The position numbers were made by a program, and so were the translations under genes. Below are positions 28,901 through 36,764 of a stretch of DNA of 64,000 nucleotides, piece after piece (position 1 is the stretch's first letter; each line of letters begins with the position of its first letter). Source of the stretch: Chitinophaga arvensicola (GTDB lineage: Bacteria > Bacteroidota > Bacteroidia > Chitinophagales > Chitinophagaceae). Location: positions 1,578,979-1,642,978 of the forward strand of contig NZ_FOJG01000002.1 of NCBI RefSeq assembly GCF_900110835.1, written 5' to 3'. The notes under the pieces were generated by a model. That model was not told the origin of the DNA, ran no database searches, and worked only from the letters and a program-made list of their open reading frames with translations.

Positions 28901-29483
28901 ACAGGTCCTCAATGCGGTTCAGGTCACCTTCAGTGGCGTCCAGTTTGGATTTGGCTTCTTTTTTACGTGTTTTATAAATGGAGATACCGGCTGCCTGTTC
29001 GAGCATCCGGCGACGGCTGTTTTCTTTGTCTTTAATGATATCGTCTACCATTCCGAGCTCGATGATGGCATAGGAATCGGTACTAACCCCGGTATCCATA
29101 AAGAGGTTATGGATATCTTTCAGGCGGCAGGCTACGTCGTTGAGGCGATATTCGCTATCGCCGTTTTTATAAAATTTACGTGTAATCGTCACCGTAGTAA
29201 ACTCGGTGGGGAGTACATTCTTGGTATTTTCAAAAGTGAGACTAACTTCCGCCATACCGCTTGCAGAGCGGCTTTTGGAACCATTGAACACAAGGCCTGC
29301 CTGATTATCAGACCGGAGGTTGCTGATCTTATGCTCGCCGATTACCCAGCGGATGGAGTCGATGATATTACTTTTGCCGCAACCGTTTGGCCCAATCACC
29401 CCAGTGATGCCCTCATCAAACTGCAAAACGGTTTTATCTGCAAAACTTTTAAAGCCTTTAATTTCTAGTGTTTTTAAGCGCAC
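25953..29483 (-). CDS. smc: Chromosome segregation ATPase SMC
   Basis: A 1176-residue full-length SMC. Walker A GPNGCGKS is at 31-38, and two long coiled coils flank a hinge at about 510-660. The ABC signature LSGGE is at 1083-1087, followed by Walker B FCILDEVDAPLDDAN. It forms the condensin ring with ScpA/ScpB and compacts origin-proximal DNA; no scp genes are in the window. Both coiled-coil arms look intact. It has an exact -7 box 28 bp upstream and is divergent from the FUSC gene. Confidence 0.97.
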   Translation of the reverse strand: MRLKTLEIKGFKSFADKTVLQFDEGITGVIGPNGCGKSNIIDSIRWVIGEHKISNLRSDNQAGLVFNGSKSRSASGMAEVSLTFENTKNVLPTEFTTVTITRKFYKNGDSEYRLNDVACRLKDIHNLFMDTGVSTDSYAIIELGMVDDIIKDKENSRRRMLEQAAGISIYKTRKKEAKSKLDATEGDLNRIEDLLFEINNNLKTLESQARKAERFYEVKKEYREISIELAKAALEGFNVTFKELSDTQQTESDRKLALETEILTAEAAVEQDKLHFVAKERELQTLQKSFNELVSTIRTKENDKNLATQQLTYLREREKNISDFLNNAEGQLQGLTTSIEFTEKQVEEEGEVFETMADELETLRDMVEEKKERFHQKKQALETLRNDQQRWQRQQFEAEKKVAVADTSVLNLQRSMQQLQEEKVGRQQQIAQLETEKEAVQQTLTSSKTELEDMVRFQEETKSKILATQSDIEGLRDKLVDENRTLDSKKNEFDLLKSLVDSLEGYPESIKFLKKNPDWNNNAPILSDIFFCKEEYRTCVENLLEPYLSYYVVNNVHEAVQAIQLLDANKKGKANFFILDQFRTDAAPLLAPPGTIPALEVVEIEEKYKGLGQHLLGKVFIGEDLTRLEFSQLADERMLLVEKSGRMHRGKYNISGGSVGLFEGKKLGRAKNLEKLEIEIKDLEKVVGQLKVALQSKHDEVLGYNSQLNENNINAAREKVNQLSNQLFGLQNRIENFHHLIEAGDKRLEEMQQSLETNQESISGVKDELEGLNDRVAELQDSIADADRMAQEAEQQFNMATVQFNNQNLQHTRQQSKVQALKQELEFKRKQLADLHIQITSNKTQLEDAVGNIALVVEKLSHADDGLVELFRQREEEEKALNEKDQEYYNFRNHLQELETTLRTKQRAKEQLEQQLNTIKDKVNELRLQLASMKERLSVEFKVNLDEIIDEQRSSELSVDELTGSAERLKKRMENMGEINPTAIEAYQEMKKRYEFILEQKTDLVNAKDSLLATIQEVESTANQKFLDTFNAVKENFIRVFKALFTEEDQCDMILSDPENLADTGIEIIAKPKGKRPAAITQLSGGEKTLTATALLFAIYLIKPAPFCILDEVDAPLDDANVGKFTNMIRKFSDNSQFIIVTHNKQTMAAVDVIYGVTMQEPGVSKLVPVDFRSLN

Positions 29484-29510
29484 GTCGTACTCCGAGGTTT
29501 TTTAAGGCGT

Positions 29511-29518
29511 CAAAGATA
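29511..29518 (-). promoter_or_regulatory. Putative -7 box for smc
   Basis: Minus-strand TATCTTTG, an exact TAnnTTTG match, leaving a leader of roughly 20 nt. Confidence 0.6.
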
Positions 29519-29690
29519 TAATTTTACCCGAATGAAAAAGTAATTTAAGTGAGATGCAATAATATACCCTAATTATTTATACACAATTATGGGGTATTTG
29601 CCTCCGTCCGCAGCACGCAACAAAAGTCTAAAAGACTGGTTATAAATATAGTAAAAAGAACAATTGGAATTTAATTCACTGTGAGAAAAT

Positions 29691-29724
29691 AGCGGATTTT
29701 GTCTTACCCGGGATTAGACGGATT
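29691..29724 (+). repeat. Left arm of a perfect 34-bp inverted repeat
   Basis: Bases 29691-29724 are the exact reverse complement of 29838-29871, centred on CCCGGG near 29710. Read on the minus strand, the arm and its inner flank form consecutive 9-mers that each begin AATC (AATCAACGC, AATCAGCGG, AATCCGTCT, AATCCCGGG). The 113-bp spacer is very AT-rich. The remaining sequence from 29519 to 29690 holds nothing I can identify. Confidence 0.9.
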
Positions 29725-29837
29725 CCGCTGATTGCGTTGATTTTTTTTATTTACCTATAAGGGCGTCTGCTAATATTAAGAAAATAAATAAAATAATCAT
29801 ATTAAGAAAAAATTAACAAAATCAGTACTACCGGCAT

Positions 29838-29871
29838 AATCCGTCTAATCCCGGGTAAGACAAAATCCGCT
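29838..29871 (-). repeat. Right arm of a perfect 34-bp inverted repeat
   Basis: Exact reverse complement of 29691-29724. This arm has only two of the AATC-type 9-mers before it diverges from the left copy. It abuts the FUSC promoter box, so it covers the -33 region of that promoter and may act as an operator, or may simply be a dispersed intergenic element. Confidence 0.9.
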
Positions 29872-29879
29872 TATCTTTG
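29872..29879 (+). promoter_or_regulatory. Putative -7 box of the FUSC gene
   Basis: TATCTTTG, an exact TAnnTTTG match, starts one base after the inverted-repeat right arm and 31 bp before the start codon. Confidence 0.6.
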
Positions 29880-29902
29880 CGGCATTAAAAACCTATTTAC
29901 GT

Positions 29903-32134
29903 TTGCGTACAGAAGAGCAGATCAACAACGTCAAGAATTTCCTTTACAGTTATCATTTCAGCAACGGTATGCGTACCACCATCAGTGTGGTAGTGCCTTC
30001 GCTCGTATTTGCATATTTCGGTATGCTGGACCTGGGCATTGCTATGTCGATGGGCGCGCTGTGTACCGCGCTGAGCGACGTTCCCGGCACCATCGTTCAT
30101 AAACGGAACGGGCTGATCATCAGTACCCTGCTTATCTTCTTTACGGCGCTGGGCACCGGCCTGCTCATCCCGTATGTGATCCCGATGTCCATCTGGATTG
30201 CGGTATGCTGCTTTATGTTTGCCATGTTGCTGGTGTACGGCAACCGTGGCGGCAACATAGGTACGGGTTGTTTGCTGGTAATGGTATCCATACTGGGAGA
30301 AACACAGCTGACACCGCAACTTACCCTGCTGCATTCCTCCATGGTATTGCTGGGAAGTATCTGGTATGCCGTGCTTGCGCTCATTCTCTGGCAGATCCGC
30401 CCCTACCTGAACGTACAGCAGGCCTTGGGCGACTGTATCCTCCAAACGGCCCGCTACCTGGAAACAAGGGCTAATTTCTATACCCCCGGGGTTAATGTAG
30501 GCGAGAACTATAAAGCCGTACTGGCCCAACAGGTAATCGTAAACGAGAAACAGGAAAATGTGCGGGAATTGTTGTTAAAGAGACGCTCTGCACAACAGGG
30601 TACCACCAGCATCAACAAAAGCATGGTGCTCATCTTTCTTGATATGGTAGATCTGCAGGAACAGATCATGGCCTCACAAACAGACTACAACGCGCTCCGG
30701 GAAGATTTCAAAGACGAAGACATTCTCGAAAAGTTTCATACCCTCATCCTGGAATTCACACAGGAGTTAAAGAACATTGGTATGGCCGTGGCAGCAGGTC
30801 AGCGCTCCCTGCCCAAAACCAACCTGAAGTTTGAAATGGAGAAGGTAAAACAGGCCATCGCCGATATTACCCTGAAACTCCCTACCCTCAAGGAAAGAAC
30901 CCGCACCATACCGCTCACAAATATCCTGCAGAACCTGCAGGACATGGCACAGCGTATCTATAACCTCCACCGGCTTACCCGCCTGGAAAGATTAAAGGAT
31001 GAATCGATAGATCCAAAACTGGAACTCTCCAAGTTCACCACGCGGCAGAAATACGATTTTGAAACGTTCCGGGACAACCTCACTTTCAAGTCGCATATCT
31101 TCCGTCATGCTATCAGGGTGAGCCTTGCTACTTTGCTGGGTTACGGCCTGGGCATCGTACTACACCTGGACAGGGTATACTGGATCCTGCTTACCATTGT
31201 AGTGATCCTGAAACCCGGCTTCGGTCTTACAAAATCGCGCAGCATACAACGTTTAATCGGCACCGTTACCGGCGCCCTGTTTGCCGCCGGCCTGCTGTAT
31301 CTTACGCACAATGATACCGTCATATTCGTGATGATGCTGCTCTGTATCCTGGGCGCCTACAGCTTTATGAGCTTCCAGTATACCCTCAGCGTATTCTTCG
31401 TAACACCTTTTATTATTTTCCTGCTGCACTTCCTGCATCCATCGGATCTGTACAACGTAACACAGCGGGTACTGGATACGTTCATCGGCGGTAGTATTGC
31501 CTTCTTTGCCAACATGCTGCTGTGGCCCACCTGGGAGCATAACTTTGTACCCGACTACATGAAAAAGATGATGGACGCCAACCGGAAATATTTTGAACTG
31601 GTCATGCGGGCCTATTCCAATGAAAAGGTGGCTGTACAGGATCTCAAACTGGCCAGGAAAGATACCTATGTGGCCGCTGCCAACATGATGTCGGCCTTCC
31701 AGCGCATGTTATCGGAGCCAAAAAGCAAACAGAAAAACGGATCTGCGGTATACCATTACGTGGTACTCAATCATACACTCACCTCCCATACCGCCACCCT
31801 GGCTGCTTACAGCATGCACCACGGCGTACAGTTTCCAAGACCGGAATACCGGGAAATCACGGATTACCTGTTGCATTATATGGACCAGCTGTCGCTCCTC
31901 ATTGATCCCAACACCAGCAACAATGCACAGCCTGCGCCACAGGTACATGCGTTTGAACGGCTGGATACGCACCTGGAAAACCTGGTGCAGCTCCGTCAGC
32001 AGGAAATCAATGAAGGAAAAGGCGCTACACCTACCCGTGATGAAATGTTGGAAACCAAACAGGTGCATGATCAGCTGGTAGCCATCCTCTCGCTGGTGAA
32101 AGACATGAATAAAGCGCTTACACAAAAAATATAA
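29903..32134 (+). CDS. FUSC family membrane protein (YccS/YhfK type)
   Basis: A 743-residue inner-membrane protein. Two membrane blocks of about six helices each (about residues 20-150 and 395-530) are each followed by a cytoplasmic helical region. This is the repeat architecture of YccS/YhfK and of fusaric-acid and aromatic-acid efflux proteins. The second block has the LKPGFGLTKSRSIQRLIGTVTGAL segment typical of FUSC_2. Substrate unknown. The start is a TTG; no in-frame ATG precedes the first conserved residues, and the promoter box leaves a short leader. It converges on bshC. Confidence 0.85.
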   Translation: MRTEEQINNVKNFLYSYHFSNGMRTTISVVVPSLVFAYFGMLDLGIAMSMGALCTALSDVPGTIVHKRNGLIISTLLIFFTALGTGLLIPYVIPMSIWIAVCCFMFAMLLVYGNRGGNIGTGCLLVMVSILGETQLTPQLTLLHSSMVLLGSIWYAVLALILWQIRPYLNVQQALGDCILQTARYLETRANFYTPGVNVGENYKAVLAQQVIVNEKQENVRELLLKRRSAQQGTTSINKSMVLIFLDMVDLQEQIMASQTDYNALREDFKDEDILEKFHTLILEFTQELKNIGMAVAAGQRSLPKTNLKFEMEKVKQAIADITLKLPTLKERTRTIPLTNILQNLQDMAQRIYNLHRLTRLERLKDESIDPKLELSKFTTRQKYDFETFRDNLTFKSHIFRHAIRVSLATLLGYGLGIVLHLDRVYWILLTIVVILKPGFGLTKSRSIQRLIGTVTGALFAAGLLYLTHNDTVIFVMMLLCILGAYSFMSFQYTLSVFFVTPFIIFLLHFLHPSDLYNVTQRVLDTFIGGSIAFFANMLLWPTWEHNFVPDYMKKMMDANRKYFELVMRAYSNEKVAVQDLKLARKDTYVAAANMMSAFQRMLSEPKSKQKNGSAVYHYVVLNHTLTSHTATLAAYSMHHGVQFPRPEYREITDYLLHYMDQLSLLIDPNTSNNAQPAPQVHAFERLDTHLENLVQLRQQEINEGKGATPTRDEMLETKQVHDQLVAILSLVKDMNKALTQKI

Positions 32135-32167
32135 ACGGAACTTTTCATAACATTCCCGTTCCATTTC

Positions 32168-32212
32168 GCAAAAGCTGTTATATACGAAGAATTTGTATGT
32201 AACAGCTTTTGC
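32168..32212 (+). terminator. Hairpin after the FUSC gene
   Basis: An 18-bp near-perfect stem GCAAAAGCTGTTATATAC / GTATGTAACAGCTTTTGC with a 9-base loop, 34 bp past the stop. The T run is inside the stem rather than after it, so termination is likely but not certain. Confidence 0.6.
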
Positions 32213-32232
32213 ATTGGTACTTCCCCCTTCGT

Positions 32233-32318
32233 TCAGCCCTACATAATCCCCCTCTTACAGGTAGGCTTTATAAGGCGCTTAAATATAGGGGGGATAGGGC
32301 TGAGATAGGGCTTACCTG
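32233..32318. other. Interleaved complementary segments, possible pseudoknot
   Basis: TCAGCCCTA (32233-32241) pairs with TAGGGCTGA (32295-32303), reinforced by TCCCCC (32247-32252) with GGGGGA (32289-32294). CAGGTAGGC (32258-32266) pairs with GCTTACCTG (32310-32318) through one G-U. The order A-B-A'-B' would give a pseudoknot if transcribed. It lies between two converging genes; no known RNA family is recognised. Confidence 0.35.
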
Positions 32319-32364
32319 ACAATCGAACCCCTATTTCATGACAATTGAAGGGCATTTCTGCCCA

Positions 32365-32405
32365 TAAAAAAAGGCTGACCAGCTTTATGCCGGGTCAGCC
32401 CTTTT
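32365..32405. terminator. Terminator between FUSC gene and bshC
   Basis: Stem AAGGCTGACC / GGTCAGCC(C)TT. On the minus strand it ends in a 7-T run, so it mainly serves bshC; the plus side ends in CTTTTCCTTT and may also work. Confidence 0.85.
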
Positions 32406-32421
32406 CCTTTATGATCTTGTT

Positions 32422-34008
32422 TTACTCCTCTCCCAGTATCGTAAACTGGTCGGTAACCGGCGTAATGGCTCCCAATATCCTGTCGAAGAAAACGGGGCCT
32501 TCCTGGGCATACCAGGGCATAAAGTTTTCCTTACGCTCCTGTAATGAACCCACCGGGAATAATTTATTACGGATCTGGCGGATCTGATCTGTCTGCCACG
32601 CAAACTTTTTCTTCTCTGCCCGAAGGAATTTATGTTCCAGTTTTCCGATAGATTTCAATGCTTTTTTTCTTTCTGAGCCGGTAGTCGCCACCAGGGTCAC
32701 ATCAATACTCCTTGCCTTCTCTTCCAGCGCATCAAAAAGCTGATCGATCGCTGCATATTCGTCTTTCAACACCAGCGATGCATTTGTATGATGCTTCACA
32801 TAGTCGTTCACGATATCCTCCGTGCCTTTGAAAATATCTTTTGTAGTGAGACCCAGTTTTTTGATGCGTTGCTGTGATATGCTATCTGTAAGCAATAGCG
32901 AATTACGCAGCAGCAATACCGGGAACGGCACGTTATAATGTGCGAAAAGTCCTTTTAATTCCAGCCAGTAGGCGATTTCACCGCCACCACCAATAAAGGC
33001 AATGTTTGGCAGAATGGTTTCCTGGAACATACCGCGTAAAATAACATTCGGGCTAAAACATTCCGGATGTGCTTCAAGTGCTGCTTCCAACGAAGCGGCG
33101 TTGAATGTCAACGACGTGTGTAATACTTTCCACTGATCGCCGTCCTGAACAATCCGTTCCCGTGATCCGTCCTGTAAATAAAAAAGATTTATTTCACGCG
33201 GATTGGCCTGCACTTTATAATGTACAGACAGCTTCTCCAGTGTATCATTTACAATGGTGTGTGATGCCTGGTTGAACAACTCGTCCTTTATAACGGGCAG
33301 GTATAAACGTTTCAGGGCTGCATTGTCTGGTACCAGCACTACCAGCCCATAACGGCCAAATAATTCATGTACCAGGAAAAGGGTCGCATCCTGCACATTG
33401 GCGTGTTCGAGGTAAGCTTTCTGCAACAGTGCAATCAGCTCTTCTGCATGCGGTGCATATCCAAGCGCTTTCTTTACTTCCCCGATCAGGGTATCAAGTC
33501 CTTCCGGCCGCATACGCCCTACAGCACCCTGCTGACTGGTATTCCAGGTGAGGGTTTTGCCATCCAGGTAAATGCTGCCCAGTTCTTCGAGATCCGCATC
33601 TTCGCTGCCCATATAATATACCGGCACAAAATTGAAGGAAGGATATTGTTGTTTCAGTTCCGTGCAAAGCTTAATGGTTTGCAGGATCTTATAGGCGAAG
33701 TAGAGGTAACCGGTGAAGATATTAGGCTGGTGAGCAGTACACACCGTAAATGTGGTAGGTTCCAGCAAAGAATGGATGTTATCCTGAACAGCGGCTACAG
33801 CAGCCAGTGGCGCATATTGTTCTTCTAAAGCATGGACCAGCGCAGCCCGCGGTGTATCAAAATTCTGACGTGCTTCTATCGCGGCGGCAAAGTCCGGATG
33901 TACAGGAGAATAGGTATAAAATGGTCTGATATTCGGATGTTCTGCTAAAAAATCTGTTACCAGCTGGTTGAAATAACCAGTTTTCCCATAAGGAATATAC
34001 TCGAGCAT
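32422..34008 (-). CDS. bshC: Bacillithiol biosynthesis cysteine-adding enzyme BshC
   Basis: A 528-residue protein from the ATG at 34008 (MLEYIPYGKTGYF). The frame is open to an earlier ATG 18 codons upstream, but BshC proteins begin near the IPY motif and are about 530 residues long. It has the family's AHQPNIFTGYLYF nucleotide-binding region, GFFGR/LFGRYGLVVLVP-type core, and a coiled-coil C-terminus. It joins cysteine to glucosaminyl-malate, the last step of bacillithiol synthesis in the cytoplasm. BshA and BshB are not in the window. It ends at a shared terminator. Confidence 0.92.
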   Translation of the reverse strand: MLEYIPYGKTGYFNQLVTDFLAEHPNIRPFYTYSPVHPDFAAAIEARQNFDTPRAALVHALEEQYAPLAAVAAVQDNIHSLLEPTTFTVCTAHQPNIFTGYLYFAYKILQTIKLCTELKQQYPSFNFVPVYYMGSEDADLEELGSIYLDGKTLTWNTSQQGAVGRMRPEGLDTLIGEVKKALGYAPHAEELIALLQKAYLEHANVQDATLFLVHELFGRYGLVVLVPDNAALKRLYLPVIKDELFNQASHTIVNDTLEKLSVHYKVQANPREINLFYLQDGSRERIVQDGDQWKVLHTSLTFNAASLEAALEAHPECFSPNVILRGMFQETILPNIAFIGGGGEIAYWLELKGLFAHYNVPFPVLLLRNSLLLTDSISQQRIKKLGLTTKDIFKGTEDIVNDYVKHHTNASLVLKDEYAAIDQLFDALEEKARSIDVTLVATTGSERKKALKSIGKLEHKFLRAEKKKFAWQTDQIRQIRNKLFPVGSLQERKENFMPWYAQEGPVFFDRILGAITPVTDQFTILGEE

Positions 34009-34230
34009 ATTGAGTTGCGAATTACAAATTATCAATGACAAAACGATGTAGTGCCAATACATCGAAATTTTTGAATGTACGAAGTTAGGTAAATAGTCAA
34101 TTGGTTGATCAGATTATTGGTTGACCGGTAACCACAGGAGCCCCCGGGGTTTCTTTGGCGCTTGTTTTGACTGCTATAGATTAATGACAACGAGCATCAC
34201 CCGTGTGATGTCCGGAAAAAACACACCATT

Positions 34231-35232
34231 ATGAAGATCGCAATATTAGCACCAGTAGCCTGGCGTACCCCTCCCAGACATTACGGCCCCTGGGAGCAAA
34301 TGGCCTCCAACCTGGCGGAAGGACTTGTTGCCCAGGGAATGTCCGTGACCCTTTTTGCCACTGCCGACTCTATCACGTCGGGTAAACTCGCCTCTATATG
34401 CGCCAAAGGGTATGCGGAAGACCCGAAAGCCGACGCCAAAGTGAACGAGTGTATGCATATCAGTTACCTGATGGAGCAGGCGCGGGACTTTGACCTGATC
34501 CACAATCACTTCGATTTCCTGCCCCTCACCTATTCCAGGCTGATCAAAACCCCGATGGTGACCACCATCCACGGATTTTCTTCTCCCAAAATATTACCGG
34601 TATACCAGCGATATAATGATATAGGAAAATATGTGTCGATCAGTGACTCCGATCGCCACCCTACCCTGCATTATGCCGCTACGGTGTACAATGGCATCCG
34701 TACCGCCGACTTTGCCTTTGAACCCACGCCGGATAACTACCTGCTGTATTATGGCCGTATTCATCCGGACAAAGGCACGCATGATGCCGTACAAATAGCG
34801 CTGCATACGCACCGCAAACTGATCATAGCCGGAATTATCCAGGATGAAGCCTATTTTAACGAGAAAGTGAAACCTTATATAGATGATGAGCAGATCATTT
34901 ACATAGGCGCGGTTGGCGGCAATGAGCGCAGTGAACTGCTGGGAAGGGCCAATGCCTTGCTCCATCCCATTTATTTTGAGGAGCCATTTGGCCTGAGCGT
35001 GGCGGAGGCGATGTTGTGTGGCACACCTGTAATAGCCTACCGGCGCGGATCTATGCCGGAACTGATTAAGGACCGCAAAACCGGCTTCCTGGTGAATGAT
35101 CTCCGCGAAGCAATAGCCGCCGTGGAAGACCTGAGCCTGATAAACCGGCACGATTGCCATGTGCATGCCCGGGACAATTTCAGTGCTGAAACCATGACAG
35201 CGAAATACCTGGAAATATATAAAGGGGTGTAG
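34231..35232 (+). CDS. Family 4 glycosyltransferase next to the glycogen operon
   Basis: A 333-residue GT-B enzyme with an N-terminal half starting IAILAPVAWRTPP and the glycine-rich YGPWEQMASNLAEGL loop. The C-terminal half has YYGRIHPDKG, then the GT4 signature EEPFGLSVAEAMLCGTPV. It converges on the GH130 gene. This neighbour pairing with a GH130 phosphorylase suggests a shared mannose or glucose oligomer pathway, but the donor is not readable. Its terminator begins inside its own stop region. Confidence 0.85.
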   Translation: MKIAILAPVAWRTPPRHYGPWEQMASNLAEGLVAQGMSVTLFATADSITSGKLASICAKGYAEDPKADAKVNECMHISYLMEQARDFDLIHNHFDFLPLTYSRLIKTPMVTTIHGFSSPKILPVYQRYNDIGKYVSISDSDRHPTLHYAATVYNGIRTADFAFEPTPDNYLLYYGRIHPDKGTHDAVQIALHTHRKLIIAGIIQDEAYFNEKVKPYIDDEQIIYIGAVGGNERSELLGRANALLHPIYFEEPFGLSVAEAMLCGTPVIAYRRGSMPELIKDRKTGFLVNDLREAIAAVEDLSLINRHDCHVHARDNFSAETMTAKYLEIYKGV

Positions 35233-35250
35233 TCTTGCGACACACCCCTT
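35222..35250 (+). terminator. Hairpin overlapping the stop of the GT4 gene
   Basis: A 9-bp perfect stem AAGGGGTGT / ACACCCCTT; the TAG stop codon lies at the start of the loop. It ends in CTATTT, a weak T tail. Confidence 0.7.
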
Positions 35251-35280
35251 CTATTTAATATCATTCACTACACTGCCGTG

Positions 35281-36750
35281 CTAGATGCCGTCTTCCTTGA
35301 TCTGCGTCAGCAGTTTTTCGAGGTTGACGGTAGCAAAGCCGGAAGCGTAATCCGATAAGCCGTAAGGAATAATGAGTTCATCGTTGTGGATGATGGAACC
35401 GCAGGAGTACAGCACGTTTGGTACATACCCTTCCCTTTCATCTTTATTGGGCATCAGGAGCGGTTCGCGCAGGCGGCCTATTTCTTTTGCCGGGTTCTCC
35501 AGATCCAGCAAACTGGCGCCGATGCAGTAAGTACGCATAGGACCTACCCCGTGTGTAATCACCAACCAGCCGTCCGGTGTTTCGATCGGGGAACCGCAGT
35601 TGCCCACCTGTACGAATTCCCAGGCATATTTAGGCTGGTGGAGGATCTGTGGGTTTTCCCAGATATTGATCTTATCAGAGTACATAATGTACCCGTTGAT
35701 CCCATCAATCCGGGAAATCATCACGTACTTGCCATTGATCTTGCGGGGAAAGAGCGCCAGGTTCTTGTTCTGGGCACCTTCTCCGTAGAGCGGCATGATC
35801 TTGAAGTTGTAGAAGTCTTTTGTTTGCAGCAGCTTTGGCTGGATAGTGATCCCGTCGTAAGCCGTGTATGTGGCATAATAGGTCACATTGCCGTTTTCGC
35901 TGGTATATTTCACGAAGCGTGCATCCTCAATACCCCTGCTTTCCGCATCTGAATAAGGAAAAATAACACGATCGGATAAATCGGTGTCCAGGGAGAAGTT
36001 CAGCTCATAGTAGGAATCTGCCAGCCAGAGTACTCTTTCCAGTCCTTTTTTCAGCAGATGATCTACCTGGAAGCGCTGTTGCATTTCCCGGATCACCTTT
36101 TTGAGGGCGAGGTATTCAAACTCGTCGGGAAGGCAATTTTGTATTTCGCGCATTACCGAGTCCGGAAGCCGGATGGATACTGCGTTCTGAAAGAAAGTCT
36201 GTTTATGATACCTGGAGTTGCGGATAATTTCTGCTTCATCCACATAGTTACCGGGGGCAATCAGGGAAATTTCATTGTTCTTGTCAATGATACCGGATCT
36301 GAAGGCAATAGAAGAAACGTGTCCTTCGCCCACTGCCCGGAAGCTCATGATCACCCTTCGTTGTCCTTCTTCCAGGCCGCTCTGGTCCACATCTTCCACG
36401 AGGGAAGGGTTGAAGAAAGCAGCTGATTCGATGGAGTATTCATTGGTGAAGTAAGATCCGGTGAGGAGTTTCCGTTTAAGCGACATGCCGTCGTAATCGA
36501 TCTGCAGACCGGGAAACAGGTGTCTCAGCCGGTCTGCATGTCTTTCAAATATCCTGGTAATATTCCGGTGGCGCCGGGAAAATTCTCTTAGTATAGGCAT
36601 GATCGTTATATCCACCTCTGCATCGCTCATAGCGGCTACCAGTTGAATAATTGATTTGGCCCGGGCCTCTCCGTTGAAAAAAAACCTGGCTACTACCCTT
36701 TTAAGGTCAGGATAAATTTTTGTACTCTTCCGCTCTATTGACAATCGCAT
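35281..36750 (-). CDS. GH130 family beta-mannoside phosphorylase/hydrolase
   Basis: A 489-residue protein. An N-terminal helical extension (about 1-100) precedes a five-bladed propeller. The GIEDARFV segment holds the conserved Asp (Asp276) of the GH130 active site, and INGINGYIMYSD and CGSPIETPDGW fit the family. Characterised members reversibly phosphorolyse beta-1,4- or beta-1,2-mannosides; some are hydrolases. It is the third gene of the glgA-glgC unit, starting 14 bp after glgC, which links it to storage-polymer metabolism by context only. Confidence 0.85.
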   Translation of the reverse strand: MRLSIERKSTKIYPDLKRVVARFFFNGEARAKSIIQLVAAMSDAEVDITIMPILREFSRRHRNITRIFERHADRLRHLFPGLQIDYDGMSLKRKLLTGSYFTNEYSIESAAFFNPSLVEDVDQSGLEEGQRRVIMSFRAVGEGHVSSIAFRSGIIDKNNEISLIAPGNYVDEAEIIRNSRYHKQTFFQNAVSIRLPDSVMREIQNCLPDEFEYLALKKVIREMQQRFQVDHLLKKGLERVLWLADSYYELNFSLDTDLSDRVIFPYSDAESRGIEDARFVKYTSENGNVTYYATYTAYDGITIQPKLLQTKDFYNFKIMPLYGEGAQNKNLALFPRKINGKYVMISRIDGINGYIMYSDKINIWENPQILHQPKYAWEFVQVGNCGSPIETPDGWLVITHGVGPMRTYCIGASLLDLENPAKEIGRLREPLLMPNKDEREGYVPNVLYSCGSIIHNDELIIPYGLSDYASGFATVNLEKLLTQIKEDGI

Positions 36751-36764
36751 GTGTATCGTGTTTG

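Noticed and set aside
28158-29468. Long open frame of 436 codons antisense to smc
   Set aside because: It lies wholly inside the smc coding region, its product is Phe/Leu-rich low-complexity sequence with no motif, and smc is intact with all ATPase signatures. It reflects codon bias of the opposite strand.
29691-29871. Degenerate CRISPR array
   Set aside because: There are only two copies, they are in opposite orientation, and the spacer is AT-rich. No cas gene is present in the window.
34009-34062. Upstream ATG for bshC
   Set aside because: It would add 18 residues before the conserved IPY start region and make the protein longer than the family norm.
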